Assembly (NCBI GenBank): GCA_021464415.1
Contig: CM038466.1
Coordinates: forward strand, 32,022,833 to 32,086,832
Length of the DNA stretch: 64,000 nt
Direction: 5' to 3'
DNA from: Lonicera japonica
Lineage: Eukaryota; Streptophyta; Magnoliopsida; Dipsacales; Caprifoliaceae
Shown here one piece after another: positions 11,351 through 23,399 of this stretch; position 1 is the stretch's first letter; every line of letters begins with the position of its first letter. The notes beneath the pieces are model-generated. The model did no database searches and was not told the origin of the DNA. It was given only the letters and a program-made list of their open reading frames with translations. The translations under genes and the position numbers were made by a program.

Positions 11351-12128
11351 CCGGGTGCTTCTTTGTAGTCTTCTAGATTAATGTGGCTTCTTTAGGCAAC
11401 ATTTCCCCTTAGATTGACCAATCGTGAGGAAGGTTAATTTAAGGTTTGACTCAGGATTTTCATGCAGGGTTTCATGCATTAGTATTTTAATTATAGAAAT
11501 AGGATTACATATGATTCCTTCTTATTTTAAGGCAGCCTTTTGGCGTGCCTTATGATGCGATTTTACTCTTTCACATGAAAAGGTAAGGCTCCCCTCTATT
11601 TGGCCTGTTCCCACTATATACTTTGAATCGCACATGTCGGAAACATTTGATATACCCTGAATAGCGTACTCCAGTACTGAATGAGAACCACTATATACTT
11701 CGCACCCCAGATAGGTGGTTTTTAGTACGTGTGGCATAACTATTCCATATACTTGAGGGTACTAGGCCAAAAGGAATGAGGAATTATACTTCAACATAGC
11801 ACCCTCGCAAGGGCACGGCGTTCATGATGTCCCTTGGGTGTAATCGAGGTAAATTCAGACACAGGTGTAAGTGTGCATGGCCATGTTATTTGATGTATTT
11901 TAAGGGGCTTTATTTTTTGAAAATGTCCTTAATTTTTTTTCTTTTTTTTTAAAATAAGACTATTCACACACAAAGAAATGAACATATATACACATGTAAA
12001 AATATACAAAAGGTAGTCACATAACAACGATTAAGCATATTATAGCGAAAGATTATTTCTTCAGCATATGTAAAAAAACAAAAAAAAAACTAGAAGAGCT
12101 TAGTCCTCTTAGAGCCATGGCTCTAATT
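11351..12128. other. Unassigned stretch between viral remnant and LTR
   Basis: An open frame of 71 codons on the minus strand at 11522-11737 has no similarity I recognise. Towards 12128 the sequence becomes AT-rich. It may hold eroded viral sequence or the first part of the interior of the LTR element to its right. Confidence 0.35.
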
Positions 12129-13842
12129 GATCCCCAACGGAGTTGCCTCTGTGACAACTCTAATCTGTACCCTACCAAATCTCAATGTGCTATTCTCTCG
12201 TTTTTTGATTCTTGGATTTTGGCTAGTCTAAATACCAACCTTAAATAGAGTTGTCAGTCTATTTTACACAAAATAGACAAAAGAATGGATTCTCGCCCAT
12301 ATAAAAATACCATGGGTCGTCTACGAAGCAAAATCTAGGTTTGGGGACTAGGTTACAAAGTGGGTATTAGGCACCCGCTCCACCCTTTCAATCTCTTAAT
12401 ACATATGCTATGATGATAACCTCCATGTCCAAATTTTTGTTTTAGAATAGTTACACATAAAAGGCGAATCTTAATACTTTGAAAAAATTAGGTTATTGTG
12501 TAATGAAAGAATAAGATGTAACAGATAATACCACTAATTGGTGGCTGTGCAGAGTCGGCAGGTTTACCCTTACCGACTGGCACTTTCCTGATCATCCATA
12601 TTTTTCCTATTCTTTGTTTACAAATAAATCATTGATGTATGTCATGTTATGCAAAAGCTCTATTAAATTTTTTTTATTTTTAGCTGGAATTCTCATGCAT
12701 TATTTTTATAAAGGAAAGTTGCTTACGGTATTTTTTAAATAAATCTTGGAAGCATAACTAGATTATTAATATCCTCCTGAAATAACGCATGTGGTCTTGA
12801 CCCTTTGAGAACTAGTGAGCTGACAACTGATCAGATTTGAGGTTAAACTAAAATTTGAGAAAAATAGGCCGACGACACACTGCCTTTTTCGTCATTTCGG
12901 TTTTTTATTTAGATTTTTAGTTATAAATATTCAAGACATTGATCTGGACTAAGTACCCTTGTACCACTATTATATGATTAGATCTACTAATAAAAATAGG
13001 TCTCAATGATGTTTAAGATGAATAAGAATGAAACTAGTAGAGAAAACAAGGAGGTTACGTAAAATACAGAACTCATGTCTTGTTTCTTTCCTTTTTAGGA
13101 TAAGAAATGGTGGTGAACCTTTGTGTATTTCTTATATTTTAAGGTTGTCTCCTTTTTTATGGTAAAAGGAAGATGATTGGTGAATATGGGGGAGAGAATG
13201 ATGGAACTGATGGAAAATAAGAAATATGTTGGATCTTGACCCCATCCCTTTTGAGCAAGTGGGGGGGGGGGTATTTATACCTATAGATGTCGCTTTTAAT
13301 TAGGTAAGCAGTGGTATAATGCTGATCGGCACTTAATCGAGCGCTGATCGAAAAGTACACGTGTTAAATTAGTCAAATCATTCAGTCAACTTCCTTCTTA
13401 CTGACAAAATTCATTAATTTGTTTGGGCCACAGGGGGTGGTGTTGATGGTCACTGCCCAAGTGCCGGCTGGCACTTAGGCATGTTGACTAGTTGTACTTT
13501 GATAAGATAAATGACATATATTTTGTCCCGTACAAAGTTCTCAGGCCGGCACTCCTTTGGGTGCCGGTTGGCACTCCTCTAAGAGCCAGTTGGCACTTCT
13601 TTAGTGCCAATCGGCACCTCTCTGGTCCCGGCTGTCACTTTCACTATAGCTTTTAGGGGTCAAATTAGCAACTTGTACTTTGAGAAAGTGACATCTACTT
13701 TGTCTTATGCAAAGTTCTCAGGCTAGTAGTGTCGATCGACATTTGGGAAGCTAGGTCAGGGCATTTTTATTTTTTTATATTTTCTTTTGTATTTTGTTTT
13801 CAACTTTGTCCAATGGAGGGGTAGCAAAACATGGTGTTCACA
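12129..13842 (-). mobile_element. Tat/Ogre-like 5' LTR with primer-binding site
   Basis: On the minus strand an LTR runs from TGTGAACACC at 13842 to TTGTCACA at 12150 (1,693 bp), followed at once by GGCAACTCCGTTGGGGATCA (12129-12148). 'GGCGACTCCGCTGGGGA'-type text is the primer-binding region of Tat/Ogre Gypsy elements. It shares a conserved block at about 12320-12400 with the solo LTR at 7999-9275. No coding interior follows to the left, so the element is truncated. Inside are a G11 run (13260-13270), a palindromic array (13450-13640) and a duplicated 'acttgtactttga…caaagttctcagg' block. Confidence 0.6.
13450..13640. repeat. GTGCCGGCAC-like array in LTR
   Basis: At least seven degenerate copies of a TGCCGGTTGGCACT motif, partly self-complementary, lie within 190 bp of the LTR. 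They are richer in GC than the surroundings. Confidence 0.75.
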
Positions 13843-15488
13843 ATATGTCATGAAGATGATGCTCAATGTTTGCTACTTTAGCGCACTCACCTAAAGCGAT
13901 GGATGATACTGTTTAAGGGGTGTGACTAGGAAAGCAATTAAGAATATTTGGATTGACATGGGGGCTTTGGGAAGACCATTTGATATTACACCATGTTTTA
14001 TTACTCATTAGCTGGCTAGCGACCATGTCGAGTTTGTCTCAGATACAGGATCATAAGCGCAACACATAATAAAAGGCGATGCACTTTTTTTGATAAGGGA
14101 TTAAGAGTGCCGAGTCTAGTGTAAACTGATTGTCTGGGTGTATATGATCATCTTTTGAGTGATTTGTTTATTGCTAGTAGGTGATAACTTAATAATTACA
14201 ATCATGAAACCATCTTTGTTTTCTCACGAGGTCACACGTCGAATTTCCTGTATGAAGAGAAAAGATACTGAGAATTTTAAGGAAAAGGATATTTAGCTAG
14301 TCTGCATGGGCTAGTGGGAGATATTAATAAAATGAATGGGCTTGGCCCAAATACAATAAAGTCGCCCACTTGGTGTCGGCCCGACTAAGATAGTGAGTCT
14401 ATACCTAACTCTAGAGAGACATAAATATACGATATTTTGCCTTTCTAGGGTATGCACATATTTTTAGTGCCTTGCACATCTTTTTCAAAATAATAACTTT
14501 TTTTAAGGTTATCACCTTAGAACCCTATAATTTGTGATGTGAAGACAAAGGGGCAACTTTAATAGCCAACCTGACACTTCGCTGATAAAGACGCTACGTT
14601 AAGAAATAAGCAAGGATTTAACATTCATCGAAGCTCGTAACCAACAAGCCAGTTCAACGATCTAATCTGCTTCCACATTATCCACAGAGAAGGTAACCAA
14701 TTTATCTTCCATTCATTTATGCACAAAATAGAATTTTCATTATTTCCATTAATTATAATTTACTACCATATTGAAAATAACCAAATAGATAATCAAAAAC
14801 ATACTTAACAGCCACATCTGTAGCAGCATCACGGAGCAGCAGAACCCACAAAAGATGATGATGAAGCAAATGTGTATATTTTTTCCTAAATTTGATTTTA
14901 AAATACCATATGTAATGCCAGGCTTCACCATACACAATTCTACCACTGGGGATCATTTGCAAGGTTCACTTTTTCTAGAATTTTTGTGAGGCTCTACACA
15001 TCATGACCACCAACCATATGCAACTCATGTCCAACCATATCCAACGTATTAATCTACACACTTCCATTTGATGACTTCAAGTGCTATATATATGTGTGTA
15101 TGTCCCTAAATGAGAGTAGTAATAGGAAGCCAAAAACAAAAGGCCATAAAGCCACATTACACCTTTATACACTTTTTCACCAACAATATATTGCCGAAAT
15201 CTATATACCGATTTTTATTTGTCAATCTATTTGCCAGAAAAACATATAAAGCTGTTTAAAAGGGGTTTTATATTTGGGAGTGCACCCTTATAGACCCATA
15301 GTCGTTGTATCCTAGAAGAAAGACGCCATTAAAACCTATTTTCACTGGGATATTATCCCCGATGGGCGAAATCTTTTCTTAAGGACAGTGCCCAGCACGC
15401 CTCAACTATTTTAGATATCTATTTTCGTTAAATTTCACCAACAGCAAGATCATATGATGATGATAACGACGAACCAAATTCATCTGGT
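13843..15488. other. Intergenic, no recognised gene
   Basis: AT-rich sequence with only short frames (for example overlapping minus-strand frames at 14749-14962 without similarity). The segment 15260-15480 is less AT-rich and continuous with the open frame at 15489. Confidence 0.4.
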
Positions 15489-15734
15489 GTGTTCAACCAC
15501 CTCAGCATTCCTCTTAAACAAGTTGCGACACTGGCAATTGTACCTCAGGCCAAACTAGCCATAGTGCCTGCTGTTGATGTGCATTGTGATGTCCTTGGCT
15601 CTGGTCGAAGTGTAACCCAAGAATTCGTTACAAAGACGACAAGTGATTATGGGGTTAGTGTTTACATTCGCCATTGCTATAAAAAAGGAGGGAAATTGAA
15701 AGTAGAAAAGAAACAAAAGGGGATTTGGAATTAG
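15489..15734 (+). other. Open frame of unknown origin, 81 codons
   Basis: The frame contains IPLKQVATLAIVPQAKLAI followed by VDVHCDVLGSGRSVTQEF and ends in a Lys-rich tail just before an AT-rich repeat region. Base composition from about 15300 to 15660 is coding-like compared with its flanks, suggesting a captured or decayed exon. I do not recognise the protein. No intron signals or upstream exon are evident. Confidence 0.3.
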
Positions 15735-15999
15735 GAAAGATAGAAGGCCTTGTTGTAAAGTCTTTTCCCCACGAAAAAAATTGACGGTGCCCCATCCTGT
15801 GTGTCACTATCACGAAAATGTTCCAGCCTAAACTAATTGAGATTTTAATTTGTGCCTTAAATATATTTTTTGAGAGATTTTGCACCATATACATTTAATT
15901 TGATACAATTAACTCCAATAGATTATTTTTAGCCAAATTTCTAACCGGCATCCACTGTGAATATCTTACATGAGTATTTCTTGAGGGTAATTTCTACAA

Positions 16000-16024
16000 A
16001 ATAAATAAATAAATAAATAAATAC

Positions 16025-16089
<65 letters not shown>

Positions 16090-16090
16090 T
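16000..16090. repeat. (AAAT)n then (AAT)n microsatellite
   Basis: A short AAAT repeat runs into about 22 copies of AAT/ATA. Such tracts commonly mark transposon insertion or slippage sites. Confidence 0.95.
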
Positions 16091-16567
16091 GAACCAAAGG
16101 ATATTATTGTTAATAGTTAAGTGTAAATGAGAATTCGGTCTTATAAATAAGGGTTTTATTTATTGAAAGTACCCTTCAAAAGCATATACACGATACGTTT
16201 GTGGTGGATGTGGATCACAAATCTGGTCCAAAAAGACCTATCGAAGTTGACCGCGAGAAATTGAATGTATATGGTGCAATATATCTCAAAAAAATTGTTT
16301 AGGGTGCATATAGAAATCTTTAATTAATTTAGGGTGCATTAGAATAATTTAGTCTACGTTTATAACAATTTCAAATCTTTGACTAAGGCACCATTTGTTT
16401 TTATCTTTTAATTTTGAATCAAATTTATTATGTTTTAAGATATAAAAATAATGTTTTTTTTTCAAACTCATGCTCAAATTATATCACACTTTAAGGGTAT
16501 AAATTTTAAATAACTCTTCTTACCATATAGCTAATTTTCAACTAGCAATTATAGTTGTCGATGGCAT

Positions 16568-17061
16568 TGTAACTCAGTAGTGTAATGAGAAGATCCTTAG
16601 TATATATGTGGGAACAATGAACCTAAATAACAACGTAAGTTAGTTATTTTGGGAGAGAACCGGGTGGTTACATAGGGTATCAGAGCGGATCCAGGACCAC
16701 TATCTCATGACATGTGGAAATTTTGGGTCGGGTCTATACGCGAGTTGAAGAATCGCTGGATACGGCTAGCAAGAGCTAAGATTATATTATTTGTGTGTGA
16801 CCCAACCTGACGAGGACGTTATATATGGTCTGTGCGGTTAATAGCGATTCGAAATCACTAGATGCGGCTAGATAGAGCCGAGATTGATTGTATATGATCC
16901 CCTTGACAAGGACATCAAGGTTTTAATGGAGGGAAATTGTAACAACCCAAAATATCCCACGTCAGTAGTGTAAGAGGAAGGTCCTTGGTATATATGTGGG
17001 AGTAATGAACCTAAATAACAACTTGGGCTAGTCATTTTGGGGGAAACCCCGGGTGGTTACG
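16568..17061 (+). mobile_element. TRIM element with both LTRs
   Basis: The 5' LTR (16568-16672) starts TGTAAC and ends GGTTACA. It is followed by a Met-tRNA primer site, GGGTATCAGAGC (16675-16686; one base off TGGTATCAGAGC). The 3' LTR (16938-17061) starts TGTAACAACCC after the purine tract AATGGAGGGAAA and closely resembles the 5' LTR ('AGTAGTGTAA', 'TATATATGTGGGA', 'AATGAACCTAAATAACAAC', 'GGGTGGTTAC'). The interior of about 265 bp has no gene, typical of terminal-repeat retrotransposons in miniature. I see no clear 5-bp target duplication. It landed in an inverted copy of the repeat family found at 24-40 kb. Confidence 0.8.
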
Positions 17062-17350
17062 ATTTTTATAAAACTACTATGTTACCATTCTTTATTGACT
17101 TTAATAAATTAAAAGAAAAAGTTTCACATATACTGTATAATTGAATAAAATCTCTGAACTAGCTAAAGAGATTTTTCTTTTCATAAATTGGAATAATGGT
17201 TAATATTTCATTGATGGGGATTTTTTTTTTCATAAATTAGTATGATGGTGAATATTTCATTAATGGGTGTATATGTTTTTATTCGTTGAGTAACAGTTTT
17301 ATTTATTCAAATCTGGGAGGTTCTAAAAGAATGATTTAACCAAAGGGAGA
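17062..17350 (-). repeat. Inverted copy of the 24-40 kb repeat unit
   Basis: Read as reverse complement, this segment follows part of the array unit (compare 24990-25290): 'aataaagaatggta', 'ttcaattatacaatatat', 'agttcagagattttattca' and 'gggaggttttggaagaattatt' have counterparts in the same order. It contains its own local 60-bp duplication (about 17160-17265). Confidence 0.6.
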
Positions 17351-17713
17351 CATGTTGGTATTTGGCTAGATTTTTACAAACTATAAGAGGTTTAAGTATA
17401 ATTAAACCTAGATTTATGGACCCAAAACAAAACCTAGAAATTTTTTTCTTTTATTTTCCTATGCCTCCCATTCATTTATTTATGCGGGTTGCTATATCTA
17501 ATTCAATATATATTCTTTTGTGTCACATGGCAAGCTCATTGTTCAGCACACAAAAACCATTTTAGAACCAAAAAATCAAGAGCAACACTAATTCACACAC
17601 CTCTTTGTTTGGTTCCATTTCATTCACACATGCAATTAATGAATAAGTGTAGAATGCTGAATACGTACACGCTGAGCCATTATTATTATTGTTATTGTTA
17701 TTGTTATTGTCAT

Positions 17714-17942
17714 TATTTGATACTCAAAACTGGCTTGATGCAATGCTTATAAGTTGAGTAGAACCATGCATAGTGGTGTGTATTGTTATTATTTGATACT
17801 TAAAACTGGCTTGACACATACGCTTATAAATTATGTAGAACCATGTAGAGTGGTGTGCATTGTTGTTATTTGATACTTAAAACTAGCTTGACGCATATAC
17901 TTATAAATTGAGTATAACCATGTAGAGTTGTGTGTATTTAGC
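17714..17942. repeat. Tandem repeat, three units of about 76 bp
   Basis: Three consecutive copies starting at 17714, 17790 and 17867, each opening TATTTGATACT(C/T)AAAACT and containing 'gtagaaccatg' and 'gtggtgtg'. A (TTATTG)n tract precedes them. Downstream the sequence to 18530 is AT-rich without a recognised gene. Confidence 0.85.
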
Positions 17943-18529
17943 AGCAGCAACAATAACACCAAAAACACTATAGATTGAGTTATGCAAGGAAGAAGGTGGC
18001 CATTCCCCCAAACTGTTGTATATATACATATTTTGAATGAAATAATTTGTTTGGGGTATGTATCTCAAGTGGGAAGATCCTAGGCTACATTTTTTATATT
18101 AAAGTTTTTGAAAAATATAGTAATTTTTTTCATACTTTATTTTAATTAATCAGATATGAGATTTGACCCAAAAATTTGAGTTGTTGTGCGTTGTATGTGG
18201 TAAACGTTTATTTCCATGCTCTTTCTTCCTATTACAGTTCTTAGACCGTTGTATCTTGAGATATGTGTGTTCACGCGGCTACCAGCTTCCATTACAAAGG
18301 ACAATTTCACCATAGGAGATTGTGCAACCACAAGTTTTGATTAATAAGTTATTTCTTGTTTTACGTTTTTTCACAATAAAATAACTATTATTTTTCTAAC
18401 ACACAATGAACCACCCGCCCACTTTGACCCCTTGCCATTGGGACCCTCGCCTCGCCCCCCCCCCTCCCCCACCCTCTTCAATTTTAACTATCACAATTAA
18501 ATCCACACACTGTACATTAGGTCTGGCAT

Positions 18530-18932
18530 TAATGGTTCGTGTATAGGTCAGTTTTGTGTCGGGTGAAAAGTGGCTCCACCCATAAATGGCCCATTTGATA
18601 AACTCGTGAAAATTTCAAATTCATACACGACTTGTTTAATTAACGAATGACACGACCCAATTTATTTTAACCTATTTAAGATAAATGGTTCGATTCAAAT
18701 CATATACGAATAACATTTAGTAACCAACTAATAATTCAATTAACCAATAAAATATACACACTCAATAATTTATATACATGCAACAGTAATAACTAAAAAC
18801 AATCACATGTTGTAATTATGTTAGAACTTGGGAATTTTAAAAGCGAAAAATTTGGGGGCATGAAATCAGTGTGGAGAAAAGGAAATATCATGATGGAAGG
18901 CAAAAGATTTAATACAAAATTTAAAAATTTTA
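18530..18932. repeat. Older repeat split by the MULE (left part; right part 23752-24020)
   Basis: Both flanks of the MULE carry text such as 'cgtgtcgggt', 'acacgacttgtttaattaacga' (left) and 'gactcgtttaataaacgggtttgacgggtcaac' (right, shown in part), typical of a common plant repeat built on TTTAATTAACGGGT/ACACGACAC motifs. The MULE seems to have inserted into it. Similar text occurs at about 48050-48349, also split by a younger element. Confidence 0.45.
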
Positions 18933-19108
18933 GAGTAAACAACAATTTTGGTCACTAAACTATTGATTAATTTCATTTTGGCCATTAAACTTTTTTTTGT
19001 TTCATATATTTCACCCACTAAACTTTCAAATTATTTCATTCTGCCCACTCCGTCCACTTTTGTCCATAAATGCGCCGTTAGTAGGGGTATTTTCGTCATT
19101 TCAGCCAC
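18933..19108 (+). repeat. MULE left terminal inverted repeat
   Basis: About 170 bp matching the reverse complement of 23580-23751 along its length, with few mismatches and small indels. Its wording ('ggtcactaaact', 'ttcattttggcc', 'ccactccgtccacttttgtcc') mirrors the right end. Confidence 0.92.
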
Positions 19109-19358
19109 AAAAACCTTCCCTCCCTTTCTCTTAGCCAATTTGGCACCTAAATACACCTATATACTTCTGCATTAGGCGACATTTTTTTATTTTACACCAA
19201 CTGAAGAGGATAAGAAGATTAAATGTAAATGAGAAAAGAGAAGGAGTAAACATACAGCTATTGTAGGTCCAAATTGAAGGTATGTGTATGCATATTCCAT
19301 TAAGTTACTACAAATTTTCCCACAATGATGACTAAAATTTGTATTCTTTTTTTAGAAG

Positions 19359-19743
19359 ATGGAAAGTGGACTTGTTTGTTTTTGTGGTTCCTTTGCGAAA
19401 CTTCAAACATCATGGACAAATTTAAACCCTGGAAGGAAATTTTGGACGTGTTGAAATGAAGGTGTATGTGGCCAAAATTGTTGTTTAATCTTTTTTTTAT
19501 AAACCCTAGTTCATATGATTGTTCTTGTTTTGTTAAATCAGTGTGGATTTTTTTTATTGGTTGGACCCACCAATGTGTGATCGTGCAAAGGCAATAATCC
19601 CTAGATTGTTAAATAAGATTAATGTTTTTCAAACGGAGAATGCAAGGATCAAAGCAAAGGAGAAGAAGTGGATTATTTGTGTTTTCATATGTGCAATTGT
19701 CATTTGGATTCTTCTCTTTAACAGTGGTGATGTTGAATATTAA
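19359..19743 (+). pseudogene. GRF zinc-finger/membrane protein gene of the MULE (decayed)
   Basis: Two exons can be read. Exon 1 starts at ATG 19359 and encodes VCFCGSFAKLQTSWTNLNPG then RKFWTC, the first half of a GRF-type zinc finger (C-x-C-G, conserved Thr/Ser, NPGR-F-C). After an intron (donor GT near 19477, acceptor AG just before 19541) exon 2 encodes DFFYWLDPPMCDRAKAIIP, the second half (CGFF-W-DPPMC), then a charged stretch and a hydrophobic segment (IICVFICAIVIWILLF) that looks like one membrane helix near the C-terminus. An in-frame TGA lies at the end of exon 1 and an extra T in a T8 run shifts the CGFF motif, so the gene is broken. Plant proteins annotated 'At4g04775-like' have this layout. 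It is convergent with the transposase gene. Its function is unknown. Confidence 0.7.
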
Positions 19744-20305
19744 TGTATGGTTTGCTGAAGTTTAATGTGTAATTGTAATAGCTTTTTTATGTAATTGAAC
19801 CTTTGTTGGTGTAATGGACGTCTTAATTTTAATGAAGTTGTGTACTTTTCTTAATTTTGGAGTAATGTAATGCTATTTACTCTGTTGGTGATATGGTTCA
19901 GCATATATATACATTGTTTTAGTTTTTTTTTATGCACAAAAATAAGCAAAAAAAAAAAACCACAGAAATAATAGAAATTTGTTTATGCACAGTGTGGGTT
20001 GCAATTCCATAGTAATAATCCATTTCATTCCACAATAATAATAATATCCAGTACATATATCAGGCCACATATACCCTCTAATCTAAACATATACCAAGCC
20101 ACATATACCCTGCGATCTAGACATATAATCCACGAAAAACACCATTAATTGTCCTTGGTTGAAAACTACACAAAAAAATAATAGATGTAGCTATATAATC
20201 CACAAAAAAAGCCACATATACCCAGGTTTCATAAAAACTAATAACCCAAAAAAAAACAAATCTTTTGATACACTGCACAAAAAAATCCCCATCTTGCATT
20301 TCAAA
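19744..20305. other. MULE interior between the two convergent genes
   Basis: AT-rich spacer holding the presumed 3' ends of both genes, with a local duplication of 'ccacatatacc(c)' text at about 20065-20230. No further coding sequence is seen. Confidence 0.5.
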
Positions 20306-23300
20306 TCAGTTAGGATTGGTCACTGAACTCCTTTGACTTAATTGACTTTGTGATGCATTTTTTAGATTGGATTGGCTGTTTTGGGTTGAATGCATCTGTG
20401 GTATATTTACTATCCTTGGTGGATTAAATCCTTGGCTAGGCCTCCTTTTCTGAAATAATAACAAAAGAAATTGCAGCATGTATAGGAATTATATGGCATA
20501 ATAGATGTAACTATATATGAATAAGATAACTAGGCTTACCAAATGCTCCCTATAATGCCCCATAGTAGTGCCCCTTCCCCTACTAATAGCTCCACCTATG
20601 TTTGTGCCCTAGTAGTAGTAGTAGTAGTAGTAGTAGTGCCCCTTCCCCTACTAATAGCTCCACCTATGTTTGTGCGCCTTCGCCTACCAACTAGTCCAGT
20701 AGCAATTCTAATTCCAGTACACGTTCTTTGGTTATGGCTAGCTTGGCCACATCTACTATAATGCATCTCAACCCTTTGTTTCCCAAGTTTACTTGTTTTT
20801 TTCTTTTCATCTTGTGATTTATAGTGGCTGAAAAGGTTTTAGTGTTAATTGTGGCGACATATAAACACCATTAAGAGGTTTTATGATATGTTCATATGTT
20901 TTTAGGTAGGTGGCTATATTATAGCATTCATGAACAAAATTCTCAACTCCATTTGCATCAAAAAGAATAGCTGAAGTTGCATGCATACAAGGAATACCAG
21001 AGAGTTCCCATTTCACACATGAACAATTTTTCTTCTCCAAGTTCACAGTATATTGCACATGTGGACCTGAAATTTAGTACTCTGCCCCACCAAACCATTC
21101 ACAAATGAAATTGTTTGAATCTTTCACAGCTTGCTTCACTTTCTCCTCTATTCTAGGGCAAATAACACAATGGTGCTTCCTCATCTTATCCCTATTCTTT
21201 CTTATCCTCACCATCATTAAATTTCTAATATTTTCCATCAATGAAATAATTGGTTTGTCCTTAGCTTCTAGTACGAATGAATTAAATATCTCACAGTGGT
21301 TGTTAATTAACAAATCACACTTTGAAAAAGTAGAAATGTGTGATCTTGACCAATGTCTAAGAGACACACTCTCAACAACCCATATATGGGCAGCTAGCTT
21401 ATCAGTTCTTAATTATTGCATGCATTTATCAAACCTATCCATTGTAAAATCTCTAGCACAATTCCACAAAAGGTCTTTTAATTTCTTACCTCTGTGCTCC
21501 TTCCTGAAGTTAACAAGGTGATGTCTCACAAAAAACCTTTGCTCACAATGAAGGAAAATTTGTTGTATAGCAGGCACCAATCCCTATTAAAAAAGGCAGA
21601 GCAACTATAGGTAAGCAGTTAAACATGTTTAATAAATATAAAAGAGATAAATATGAGAAAGAAAACACTTTTTGCTGATCTGAAATGATGATCCAATCGT
21701 TTTCCTGATCAATATCATGATATAAACATTCAAGAAACCAAAGCCATGAATTCTTACACTCCTTCTCTACCACTGCCTATGCTAATAGATTCATGCCATT
21801 ATTGGCATCAACCCCTACAGCTACAAATAGTTGACCACCATATGGCCCTTTAAGAAAACAACCATGTAATCCAATAAATAGCCTGCACCCTTCATGGAAA
21901 CCCTTTTTTAGTGGGCCTAAACAATAGTAAAATGTCTTGAATCTATCTTCATCAGGATAGTCTTGGTTTTTGTGGAGAAAACTGTGGAATCAAGCATCAC
22001 CCTCTTAATTTCTTTACAATAATTCCAAACTTGAGCAAATTGTTCTTTGAAACCCCCTTATATCATATGTTGTGCCTTCCTTTTAACCCTAAACACTTTG
22101 GACTTTGACACTGCCATTTTGTGATCTCTTTTAACTTGCTCTCTAAAGGCATCTAGAGGCCAACTTGGATTCATTCTTAGACTATCCACATATCTGTTTG
22201 CCAACCATGTTAAACTAACGTTGATGTTTTGATAGGCAGGTCTGTAATTTGAGTGCTTGTCATTAAATGTCTTAATCTGTAATGTGTATTCCTCTCCATG
22301 AACCTTTGAAGCATAAACAAACCATCCACATGGCTTCTTAGACTTGGCCTTAGCCCTCCATTTCTCATTTGTATATAGATGAATTACTTTCCTATTTAAT
22401 ATAGAGTATTGTCTCACTCCCTTCCTAAAATCATCAGCAGTAGTAAAACGCATGCCTAATTCAAAAATAAGATGTTCCATGACCCTTTCAAGAATGAATG
22501 ATGCACACTGTCACTTAGACTAATTAAGTTCTTTTTCATCACATGAATGCAAGCTTATCAAGTCATTAAAAGGGGCATACTATAATTCCTCTATGTCATC
22601 TTCAACATGCCTGTTCTGTTTTTCAACACATGTATGTTCTGTTCTTCAGCATTCTTATTTAATTCTTCAACAACCCCACCCCTATTGCTCTATTCTTCAA
22701 CACCACTTCCCCCACATCTCAGTTCATCTTCATTAGACATAACCTCAATTTCTTCATCATCAGAACTCCCCCCATTACTCTCGTTGTCTTTTTCTTTATT
22801 ATCATCAGAATTTCCCTCATTACTCTCATTGTCTTCTTCTTTATTATCATCAGAATTCCCCCCAGTACTCTCATTGCTTTAACCCTCTACGTTTTCTTCT
22901 ACATTGACAACATTCACCTTCTCAACATATACATCAATAACATTAGAAGCAGGAACCCACTTTGTCATTGACAGCACGTCTTTGTCACTTACAAATGCCC
23001 TCAAACCACTTTTTAAATTCAGAGATGGGACCTTAAAATACAATCTGCCCACACTACCACAACCTATATATTTAGCCATATCTTAAATATCGATAATAGA
23101 AATTCTATCAGGATCCAAATCCTCACTATAATCAACTTGTCCACCACAATATATCTTGTCTGACTTATAATCCCTAATTTCACCCCCATGATAAAGATTT
23201 ATACTAAAGGTTGCATCTGTAAAGATTGAGAGAAAAAGGAAAATGAAAGAAAAATACACAACTACATACGATCATCATTGATGATACACACTTTGAATGA

Positions 23301-23399
23301 GAGGGAAAAATACAGAGTAACAACTTTATGAATACAAAAATAACGACCAGCAACAATACTAAGCAGAAAAGATATACACTTACGATCATGCATTGCCAT
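20306..23399 (-). pseudogene. MuDR-type MULE transposase (decayed)
   Basis: From ATG 23399 (exon 1, 23399-23384; intron; exon 2 from 23216) the minus strand encodes, in order: an N-terminal domain with GGQVDYSEDLD and GLRAFVSDKDV; an acidic SDDNKE(E/K)DNESN repeat (three units, about 22740-22880); the MuDR DNA-binding region (22058-22480, FRKGVRQYSI and CGWFVYAS); the transposase core with GCRLFIGLHGCFLKG (about 21860), WLWFLECLYHDI and IISDQQK (about 21690); a SWIM zinc finger CSCVKWELSGIPCMH (about 21000); a Cys-poor CCHC-like YSRCGQASHNQRTC (about 20740); and after a short intron a tail ending at 20306. The first catalytic Asp (IGLDG in the family) is His (codon 21864-21866). Stops occur near 23080, 22879, 21070 and elsewhere. 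Confidence 0.85.
20560..20680. repeat. Duplicated block around a (TAG)n tract in the transposase gene
   Basis: A 35-bp block reading 'gccccttcccctactaatag…' occurs twice, on either side of about nine TAG triplets (20610-20636). In the gene's sense it encodes Gly/Arg/Thr-rich low-complexity sequence after the zinc knuckle. Confidence 0.85.

Noticed and set aside
14749..14962. Two overlapping minus-strand frames of 65 and 69 codons
   Set aside because: They overlap in different frames, show no domain and have AT-driven composition.
21105..21521. 138-codon plus-strand frame inside the MULE
   Set aside because: Lies opposite the transposase coding strand, which carries the family motifs.
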